Notes under the pieces: model-generated
Databases searched by the model: none
What the model was told of the DNA's origin: nothing
The model's input: only the letters and a program-made list of their open reading frames with translations
Translations under genes and position numbers: made by a program
Assembly: GCF_030652515.1 (NCBI RefSeq)
Contig: NZ_JAUSAR010000080.1
Location: forward strand, 1 to 64,000
Source of the DNA: Aquabacterium sp.
Lineage (GTDB): Bacteria; Pseudomonadota; Gammaproteobacteria; Burkholderiales; Burkholderiaceae_C
DNA: 64,000 nucleotides
Reading direction: 5' to 3'
Shown here: piece by piece, positions 57,854 through 64,000 of the stretch
Position numbering within the stretch: the stretch's first letter is position 1
Layout: every line of letters starts with the position of its first letter

Positions 57854-58704
57854 CCACCAAACCCAAAACCGACACCGCCGCCAGCCCCAAAGGGCGCCTG
57901 CTGCTGATCCCCAATACCCTGGACTTTGGCTGCCTGGCCGAGGGGCCCGATGCGGTCCTGCCCGACCTGCGTGATGTGCTGCCCATGGGCGCGCTGAACG
58001 CGGCGGCACGCTTGCAGCACTGGGTGTGCGAGAACGCCAAGACCACGCGCGCTTTCCTCAAGCGGGTGGATGCCATCGTGCCCTTGACCGCGCCTTTGCA
58101 GGCCCTGGACATCCAGGTTTTGCCTCGCCCCAACAAGGGCGGCGAGAAAAGCGCCAAGAAAACCCACATGAAGCCCAGCGAGAAGCCGGCCCCTAATCCG
58201 GATGCCGAGATCGACGCCTTGCTGGCACCCGCCTTGGCGGGCCAAGACATCGGATTGATGTCAGAGGCCGGTTTGCCAGGCGTGGCCGACCCGGGCGCAG
58301 CCTTGGTCCTGGCCGCGCACCGCCTGGGCGTGACGGTGGTGCCGATTTCGGGCCCCAGCTCCCTGGTGTTGGCGCTGGCCGCCAGTGGCCTGAACGGCCA
58401 AAGCTTCGCCTTCGTCGGCTACCTGCCGGTGGATGCGATTCAACGTGGCGACCGCATCCGCGAACTGGATCAGTTGTCTCGCCGCGCACGCCAGACACAG
58501 CTGGTGATCGAGACGCCCTACCGGAACACCGCGCTGTGGTCCGCCTTGACCAAGCACCTGCAGCCGGACACCTGGTTGAGCGTGAGCTGTGGGCTGACGC
58601 TGGAAAAAGGCTGGAGCCGCACACAACGCGTCAGCCATTGGCAAAAGCATGCACTGACGTTGCCGGACGACATCCCGACAGTCTTTGCCTGGCTGTCGGC
58701 TTGA
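57850..58704 (+). CDS. RsmI-like tetrapyrrole-methylase-fold methyltransferase
   Basis: A 284-residue SAM methyltransferase of the RsmI (COG0313) type. The middle has MSEAGLPGVADPGAALVLAA and VVPISGPSSLVLALAASGLNG, the family core. The N-terminus (LLLIPNTLDFGC) differs from the classic ATPIGNL opening, and a Lys-rich loop (about residues 93-117) is inserted. It is probably the RsmI-like paralogue that sits with maf in Burkholderiales rather than RsmI itself. The start overlaps maf by 4 bp. Confidence 0.85.
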   Translation: MTTKPKTDTAASPKGRLLLIPNTLDFGCLAEGPDAVLPDLRDVLPMGALNAAARLQHWVCENAKTTRAFLKRVDAIVPLTAPLQALDIQVLPRPNKGGEKSAKKTHMKPSEKPAPNPDAEIDALLAPALAGQDIGLMSEAGLPGVADPGAALVLAAHRLGVTVVPISGPSSLVLALAASGLNGQSFAFVGYLPVDAIQRGDRIRELDQLSRRARQTQLVIETPYRNTALWSALTKHLQPDTWLSVSCGLTLEKGWSRTQRVSHWQKHALTLPDDIPTVFAWLSA

Positions 58705-58759
58705 ACCACCTGCCGGGCACCGCGCTTCTTGCCACAATGCCGAGTACTTGCTGCCACCC

Positions 58760-59266
58760 ATGAACACGCCTTCAACCTCATCCACCATGCCATCGCCCCA
58801 CCCCGGCCTGGCCGAACCCAACGAGCTGGCCCGCAAGCTGGGGCACGCCGGGCTGATCCCCTTCGTGGGCGGCGCCCTGTTCGTGTGGCTGCTGGTGGGC
58901 CGCATCGACCCTCAGCCTTTTGCCTTCGTGGTGAGCGCCTTCACCAGCTACGCAGCCCTGGTCGTGTCCTTCCTGGGCGGCCTGCCTTGGGGATTGAGCA
59001 TGCTGCAACAAGGTTATGACCGGCCCGTTTCGCCAGCGCAGAAGCTGGGGTTGATCTGGGGCGTGGTCTATTCACTGGCGGCCTGGGTGGCTTTGATGAT
59101 GCCGCCCCATGCCGGCCTGGCGGCGCTGGGCGGCCTGTTGATCGGCTGCTACCTGGTGGACCGCAAGTGCTACCCGGAACTGGGCGCGGCGGGTTGGCTC
59201 AAGCTGCGTTTCAGGCTCACCGTGGTGGCCAGCCTGAGCTGCTTCCTGGCCGCCGCCCAACTTTGA
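58760..59266 (+). CDS. DUF3429 membrane protein
   Basis: A 168-residue protein with about four or five membrane helices (for example GLIPFVGGALFVWLLVG, FVVSAFTSYAALVVSFLGG). The LARKLGHAGLIPF opening and FLGGLPWGL match the DUF3429 family. The function is unknown. ATG 58760 is chosen after the Ser/Thr-rich start; the open frame upstream overlaps the previous gene. Confidence 0.85.
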   Translation: MNTPSTSSTMPSPHPGLAEPNELARKLGHAGLIPFVGGALFVWLLVGRIDPQPFAFVVSAFTSYAALVVSFLGGLPWGLSMLQQGYDRPVSPAQKLGLIWGVVYSLAAWVALMMPPHAGLAALGGLLIGCYLVDRKCYPELGAAGWLKLRFRLTVVASLSCFLAAAQL

Positions 59267-59288
59267 GCTCACTTTGAAAACCGCACCC

Positions 59289-61088
59289 ATGATCAACTAC
59301 CGCATTGAGGTGGGCAGCGCCCACGCCCATCGTTTTTTGGTCACCTTGCGCATCGCTCAGCCGCAGGCCAGGCAGCGCTTGAGCTTGCCGGTGTGGATAC
59401 CCGGGAGCTACCTGGTGCGCGAGTTCGCCAGGCACTTGTCGCCACTGTCGGCGCAGCAAGGCCAACGCGCACTGGAAGTCCAGCAGTTGGACAAATCCAG
59501 CTGGGTGATCGATTGCCCCGGCAAAGGCGCCTTGACGGTCACCTACGAGGTCTACGCGTTTGACACTTCGGTGCGGGCGGCTTTTCTGGACTCGCGGCGG
59601 GGCTTTTTCAATGGCACCAGCGTGTTCCTGAAGGCAGAGGGTTTTGAAGACCAGGCGCAACGCGTGAAGATCACCGGGCTGCCCAAAGGCTGGAGCGTGG
59701 CAACCGGGCTGCCCCCCGTGAAGGTCAACGCGCAAGGCCTGGGCGACTACCTGGCCCCTGATTACGACAGCCTGGTGGACCACCCGGTCGAGCTGGGCAC
59801 CTTCTGGCGCGGCACCTTCACGGCCAAGGGCGTGGTCCACGAGTTCGTGGTCTCCGGGGCCAGTGCCGACCTGGATGGTCCACGGCTGCTGGCCGACACC
59901 CAACGCATCTGCGAGGCCCAGATCGCTTTCTGGCACGGCCGCCGCAAGCCAGCCTTTGACCGCTATGTGTTCATGCTCAACGCCGTGGATGACGGCTATG
60001 GTGGCCTGGAGCACCGCAACAGCACGGCCCTGATCTGTGCGCGCCGCGACCTGCCCCGCACTGGCCGGCCCGTCAACACCGACGCCTATCAAACCCTGCT
60101 GGGCTTGATCAGCCACGAGTACTTCCACACCTGGAACGTCAAACGGCTCAAGCCAGCCGAGTTCGCGCCGTATGACTACACGCAAGAGAACTACACGCAG
60201 CTGCTCTGGTTCTTCGAGGGCTTCACGTCTTACTACGACGACCAGTTCTTGCTACGCACCGGCCTGATCGACGCCAAGACCTACGTCCGGCTGCTGGCCA
60301 AGACCATCAACCAGGTGCAGGCCACGCCGGGGCGGCACAGCCACAGCGTGGCCCAGGCCAGTTTCGACGCCTGGACGCGCTACTACCGCCCCGACGAGAA
60401 CACCGCCAACGCCACGGTGAGCTACTACACCAAGGGATCGCTGGTGGGCTTGTGCCTGGACCTGAGCCTGCGCCAATGCCTTGCAGATGGCAAGAACGTG
60501 CCATCGCTGGATGGCGTGATGCTGCGCTTGTGGCAACTGCAACGGCCCATTCAGGAGGCCGACATCGTCCAGGCGCTGCAAGATGAAGCGCCAGGCGGCC
60601 CCCCCGGCTGGACCGCCGCCCGCTCGTGGGCCGACCTGCTGCAGATTTGGGTGCATGGCACCGACGAACTGCCCCTGAAATCCTTGTTGAGCACGACCGG
60701 CGTGACCTGGGTCAGCAAACCCGCCGCCCTGGCCCAGCGGCTCGGGGTGCGGCTCAGTGATGCGACGGGCAGCCTCAAGGTTCAGGCCGTGATGCGCCAC
60801 AGCGTGGCCGAAAGCGCTGGCTTGAGCGCCGCGGATGAGCTGATCGCTCTGGACGGGTGGCGCCTGCGCAAAAACGATGACCTGGCCGCGTGGCACAACG
60901 AACAACAGGCGCAAGCACTGCTGATCTGCCGGGACCAGGCCATGCTGACACTCACGGTGCCAGCGCTCGTGCCTGTCAAACCTGCGACTGGCCCCAAAGG
61001 CGCCAGCGGCGAGATCATCGCCCTGGCACTGGCCGAAAACCTGGATGCCAGCACGGCACAACGACGGCATCAATGGCTTAAAGACTGA
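59289..61088 (+). CDS. M61 family glycyl aminopeptidase with PDZ domain
   Basis: A 599-residue M61 peptidase. The N-terminal beta domain begins INYRIEVG, the zinc motif is HEYFHTWNVKRLKP near residue 275 with the downstream Glu in LLWFFEGFTSYY, and a PDZ-like domain follows (about residues 495-560, SVAESAGLSAADELIALDGW). No signal peptide is evident. Substrate is unknown; family members release N-terminal glycine. ATG 59289 is preferred over an upstream TTG. Confidence 0.92.
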   Translation: MINYRIEVGSAHAHRFLVTLRIAQPQARQRLSLPVWIPGSYLVREFARHLSPLSAQQGQRALEVQQLDKSSWVIDCPGKGALTVTYEVYAFDTSVRAAFLDSRRGFFNGTSVFLKAEGFEDQAQRVKITGLPKGWSVATGLPPVKVNAQGLGDYLAPDYDSLVDHPVELGTFWRGTFTAKGVVHEFVVSGASADLDGPRLLADTQRICEAQIAFWHGRRKPAFDRYVFMLNAVDDGYGGLEHRNSTALICARRDLPRTGRPVNTDAYQTLLGLISHEYFHTWNVKRLKPAEFAPYDYTQENYTQLLWFFEGFTSYYDDQFLLRTGLIDAKTYVRLLAKTINQVQATPGRHSHSVAQASFDAWTRYYRPDENTANATVSYYTKGSLVGLCLDLSLRQCLADGKNVPSLDGVMLRLWQLQRPIQEADIVQALQDEAPGGPPGWTAARSWADLLQIWVHGTDELPLKSLLSTTGVTWVSKPAALAQRLGVRLSDATGSLKVQAVMRHSVAESAGLSAADELIALDGWRLRKNDDLAAWHNEQQAQALLICRDQAMLTLTVPALVPVKPATGPKGASGEIIALALAENLDASTAQRRHQWLKD

Positions 61089-61090
61089 GC

Positions 61091-62212
61091 ATGTTGCAGG
61101 CAGGTTCGCGTCGCTGGTGGTTGTTGTTCCTCATCATCCTCGGGGTGATGGGCTTGCACGCCTGGCTGACATGGTCGATGGCCGCGCTGTTGAACGACAT
61201 GCAGCCCAGCAACACCTCGGCCATCAAGCGGATGGAAGCCACGACCATGAGCGAGCTCAAGCTCAGCGATCCGCCCGTGGCCGCGCCCTCACCCACCAAG
61301 CCACGGACCTCCCGCAAAACCACCAGCAAACGCCCACCCAAACCACCTGCCCCGACCACTTCGGCCCCCGAGCCCGCACCGCCACCTCCGCAGGAAAGTG
61401 CCAGTGCTCCTGAGCCCTCGGAGTCGGCAGTCACCGTGGCCGAGGCCAGCAGTGCCCCCGAGCTTGCAGCCTCCGAGCCCGCGCCCGTGGTGAACTCGGC
61501 CAGCGCCCCCAGCACCTCGGGCCCGCCCTTTGTCTGGCCCTTGGCCACCCGGGTCAGCTACCAGGTTCGCGGTTACTTCCGTGGTGATGTGCATGGCAAC
61601 GCCAGGGTGGAGTGGGTTCGGCAAGGCACGGACTACCAGGTTCGCGTGGACACCACCATCGGGCCCAGCTTTGCGCCGATTGGCTCATGGAACCTGATCA
61701 GTGCAGGTGCCATCACGCCAGAGGGCTTGTCCCCCAAGCGCTTTGAACAGGTCAATCGCTTGCTGATCAAAACATCGCCGCCACGCACGGTGGTCTTCAA
61801 CGATGAGGATGTGGTGCTGGATTCAGGCGAGAAACTGCAGCGCACACCCGGCATGCAAGACGCGGCCAGCCAGTTCATCCAACTGTCCTACCAGTTCATC
61901 ATGCAGCCCGACCTGCTGCGCCCAGGCAACACCATCTACATCCCGCTGGCCTTGCCCAAGCGCCTGGAGACCATTGCCTACGATGTGATCGGCGAGCAAA
62001 TGCTGGACACGCCTGTTGGCAAGATCCCCACCTTCCACGTCAAGCCCCGCAAGATGTCCACCGAAGGCGGTGTTTTGCCGGTGGAGATCTGGTTCGCGCC
62101 CGGGCTGCAGTACCTCCCGGTGCGCATCCTGGTTCGGGCGAACGACAAGACTTACATGGACCTGCAGATGGAGCGGGCCCCTGAGCAGGCCCCTGACCTG
62201 CTGAGCCAATGA
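61091..62212 (+). CDS. DUF3108 protein with N-terminal anchor
   Basis: A 373-residue protein with one N-terminal membrane helix (LFLIILGVMGLHAWLTW, about residues 12-28), a Pro/Ala/Ser/Lys linker (residues 60-140) and a C-terminal DUF3108 domain from about residue 150 (VSYQVRGYFRGDVHGNARV). It is probably periplasmic. The linker composition resembles TonB-like spanning linkers. It starts 2 bp after the M61 gene and converges with dsbC. Function unknown. Confidence 0.87.
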   Translation: MLQAGSRRWWLLFLIILGVMGLHAWLTWSMAALLNDMQPSNTSAIKRMEATTMSELKLSDPPVAAPSPTKPRTSRKTTSKRPPKPPAPTTSAPEPAPPPPQESASAPEPSESAVTVAEASSAPELAASEPAPVVNSASAPSTSGPPFVWPLATRVSYQVRGYFRGDVHGNARVEWVRQGTDYQVRVDTTIGPSFAPIGSWNLISAGAITPEGLSPKRFEQVNRLLIKTSPPRTVVFNDEDVVLDSGEKLQRTPGMQDAASQFIQLSYQFIMQPDLLRPGNTIYIPLALPKRLETIAYDVIGEQMLDTPVGKIPTFHVKPRKMSTEGGVLPVEIWFAPGLQYLPVRILVRANDKTYMDLQMERAPEQAPDLLSQ

Positions 62213-62219
62213 AACAGGA

Positions 62220-62990
62220 TCAGGAAGCGCTGCCCACCTTGGCCGCGGCCTTGGTCAGGCGCTGCTCGATCACATTGACGGGCGCGGCGGAAGGCAGGCG
62301 CGTGCCATCTTCAAAGAACATGGACGGCGTGCCATTCACGCGCAGCTTCTGGGCCAGTGCGTTGTTGCGTTGCGTTGGCGTGGCGCACATGCCAAAGGCC
62401 TTGGCCGGCTCGGTGTTGGAGAGCATCCAGTCGCGGTAGGCCTGCGTGCGGTCTTTCACGCACCAGATGTTGTTGGCCTTGATCTTGGAGTCGTCGCCCA
62501 GGATGGCGACCACGAAGGTGTAGACGGTCACATCTTTGACCTGCTGCAGGTCTTTTTCAAGGCGCTTGCAATAGCCGCAGTTGGCATCGGCAAACACCAC
62601 CAGGCGGCGCTTGCCATTGCCGTTCTTCCAGACGATGGCATCCTTGAGTGGCAAGCTGGCGAAATCAATCTGGTTGATCTCGTCCATGCGCTCTTCGGTC
62701 AGGTTGCGCTGGGTTTTGGTCTCCACCAGATTGCCCTGGATGATGAACTCGCCCTTGGGATCGGTGTAAATGATGTTGTTGCCGGAGCGCAGCTCGATCA
62801 AGCCCGACATGGGCGTGGTTTGAGCCGAATCGATGGGCGGGAAATCAGGCAGGTTTTGAGTCAGTTTCTGCTTGAGCTGCGCCAGTTGGGCGGGCGACAA
62901 CTCGCCTGCCCACGTGGATGAGGCCAACAGCACAAGACCGGCCCCCAGGAGGGCCTTCAGGGGGGATTTGAAAACAGAGAGGCGATTCAT
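62220..62990 (-). CDS. dsbC: Periplasmic disulfide isomerase DsbC
   Basis: A 256-residue DsbC. A signal peptide ends near STWA, a dimerisation domain follows (residues 29-100), and the thioredoxin domain has the CGYC active site near residue 139 in FADANCGYCKRLEK. A second Cys pair (WCVKD and MCATP) matches the structural disulfide of DsbC. DsbC reshuffles wrong disulfides in periplasmic proteins. It follows the UbiH-like gene by 20 bp. Confidence 0.95.
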   Translation of the reverse strand: MNRLSVFKSPLKALLGAGLVLLASSTWAGELSPAQLAQLKQKLTQNLPDFPPIDSAQTTPMSGLIELRSGNNIIYTDPKGEFIIQGNLVETKTQRNLTEERMDEINQIDFASLPLKDAIVWKNGNGKRRLVVFADANCGYCKRLEKDLQQVKDVTVYTFVVAILGDDSKIKANNIWCVKDRTQAYRDWMLSNTEPAKAFGMCATPTQRNNALAQKLRVNGTPSMFFEDGTRLPSAAPVNVIEQRLTKAAAKVGSAS

Positions 62991-63010
62991 GACGGCAACC
63001 TTATTTGGAT

Positions 63011-64000
63011 TCAGGCATCAAGCGCGCGGCTGACCAGCCAGCGTTTGACAGGAGACATTTGATCTAACAGAGCCATGCCGGTGTTGCGAAGTTCCCTCAA
63101 TGGTGCACGCTCATCGGCAAAAAGGCGCAGCAAGCCATCGGTGACCCCGGCCATGGCGCGGGTGGGCAACTCGCGCCGCCGAGCATAACGCCGCAGCAAA
63201 CGCTCGTCGCCAGCGGTGCGCCAAGGCTCCAGCTGGCGCGATGCGGTCAGTGTGGACACCAGGGTATCGACATCGGCCAGCCCCAAATTGAGCCCCTGGC
63301 CGGCCAAGGGGTGAACCTGGTGCGCGGCATCGCCCAGCAAGACCCAGCCGGGGCCGCTCCAGCGCTCGGCCTGGGCCAGGGCCAAGGGCCAGGCCGCCAC
63401 GTGAGACGTCAAGGACAAAGGGCCCACGATGGCGGATGCACCAGGATCGACCTCGTCAAGTGCTTGCCGCAAGGCAGCTTCGAACTCGGCCGGGGCCAAG
63501 GCCATGACCTCCTGGGCCCGGGCCTGGGGCAAAGACCACACCAGGCCATAGGACGATCCGGGCACAGGATCATGGAACGGCAGCAAGGCCAGCACATCGG
63601 GCGAGCGAAACCACTGGCGGGCCACGCCCTGGTGAGGCTGGCTGCTGTTCAAGCGCGCGGCCACGCCCCAATGGCCATAGTCCGCCTTCGTGAAGTCCAC
63701 CCCCAGGGCCGCGCGGGTGACAGAGTGCTTGCCTTCGCAAATGGCCAGCAGGTCGGCATCCACAGGCTGCCCCCCTTCCCCCAGGGGCGGCACCACCGTG
63801 ACATGCGGGGCGAACTTCAACGCTTCGCCCAGCAATCGCTCCAGGGCGGCCGCGTCCACGATCCAGGCCAGCTCCGACACGCATTGCTGCCAGGCCGAGA
63901 AAGCCAGGTGCCCGCGCCCATCGCCCCGAATCTGCATGTCGTGCACCGGCGTGGACGCCGCTTGCAGCCCTGGCCAGATGCGCAGCCGCTCCAATAATGC
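63011..64000 (-). CDS. UbiH/UbiF-family FAD monooxygenase, C-terminal part (cut by right edge)
   Basis: About 330 codons are visible; the N-terminus with the FAD-binding GxGxxG lies beyond the window. The conserved VLLGDAAHQVHPLAGQGLNLGLADV motif marks the FAD/ribityl-binding GD region of ubiquinone hydroxylases (UbiH, UbiF, UbiM types). These act at the inner membrane in ubiquinone synthesis; the exact ring position cannot be fixed. The frame stays open to the last base, so any start inside the window is an artefact. A ubiH-like/dsbC pair is common in Comamonadaceae. Confidence 0.88.
   Translation of the reverse strand, partial: ALLERLRIWPGLQAASTPVHDMQIRGDGRGHLAFSAWQQCVSELAWIVDAAALERLLGEALKFAPHVTVVPPLGEGGQPVDADLLAICEGKHSVTRAALGVDFTKADYGHWGVAARLNSSQPHQGVARQWFRSPDVLALLPFHDPVPGSSYGLVWSLPQARAQEVMALAPAEFEAALRQALDEVDPGASAIVGPLSLTSHVAAWPLALAQAERWSGPGWVLLGDAAHQVHPLAGQGLNLGLADVDTLVSTLTASRQLEPWRTAGDERLLRRYARRRELPTRAMAGVTDGLLRLFADERAPLRELRNTGMALLDQMSPVKRWLVSRALDA

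Noticed and set aside
56601..58250. 549-codon minus frame including yceD
   Set aside because: Only the last 197 codons match YceD; the rest lies antisense to maf and the RsmI-like gene.
61310..61520. TonB protein
   Set aside because: The Pro/Lys linker and N-terminal anchor resemble TonB, but the C-terminal domain is DUF3108 and no exbB/exbD is near.

Overview
The window is a gene-dense, GC-rich stretch of bacterial chromosome with about 57 protein genes and few long gaps. Gene content and order point to a betaproteobacterium of the order Burkholderiales, probably a Comamonadaceae/Leptothrix-Aquabacterium-like member. The markers are ndk-rlmN-pilW-rodZ-ispG-hisS, glyQ-glyS-gmhB, hslVU next to a cysteine-poor DksA, rpmF-plsX-fabHDG-acpP-fabF-rpoE-rseA-degP, and lepA-lepB-rnc-era-recO-pdxJ-acpS-nagZ. 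The placement rests on synteny and protein motifs read by eye; no database search was run. I see no tRNA or rRNA gene, insertion sequence, prophage or CRISPR array.

Layout. 1-9162 (minus): hisS (cut by the left edge), ispG, rodZ, pilW, rlmN, ndk, then rluB, scpB and rluD. 9246-15096: bamD (plus), converging on aceK and a beta carbonic anhydrase (minus), a metallo-beta-lactamase-fold hydrolase (plus), and a secreted PQQ-type sugar dehydrogenase with a PEP-CTERM-like tail (minus). 15175-22420 (minus): a YgjP-like metallopeptidase, gmhB, glyS, glyQ, lnt, corC. 22525-28279 (plus): COG0523 metal-chaperone GTPase, dksA, a large STAS-like protein, hslV, hslU. 28281-34524: coaX (minus), a chalcone-isomerase-like secreted protein and an HDOD protein (plus), then an S49 peptidase, Rieske protein, HAD phosphatase and rluC (minus). 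34525-37608: rne (plus) with a very long structured leader. 37715-45942 (minus): nagZ, acpS, pdxJ, recO, era, rnc, a DUF4845 protein, lepB, lepA. 46380-57194 (minus): degP, rseA, rpoE, a membrane protein, fabF, acpP, fabG, fabD, fabH, plsX, rpmF, yceD. 57227-62212 (plus): maf, an RsmI-like methylase, a DUF3429 membrane protein, an M61 peptidase, a DUF3108 protein. 62220-64000 (minus): dsbC and a UbiH-family hydroxylase cut by the right edge.

Together these genes cover isoprenoid, lipid, pyridoxal-phosphate, CoA and ubiquinone synthesis, ribosome and RNA maturation, envelope assembly and quality control (BamD, Lnt, LepB, DegP, sigma-E, DsbC, NagZ), and stringent and heat-shock control (DksA, HslVU). 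No obviously new multi-gene system is visible. The points worth following are mostly regulatory: a terminator-like hairpin abutting the lepA start codon, a DnaA-box cluster upstream of it, a long structured rne leader, a sigma-28-like promoter before the HDOD gene, the apparent lack of rseB in the sigma-E locus, and a COG0523 GTPase beside a zinc-ligand-poor DksA that carries a long N-terminal extension.
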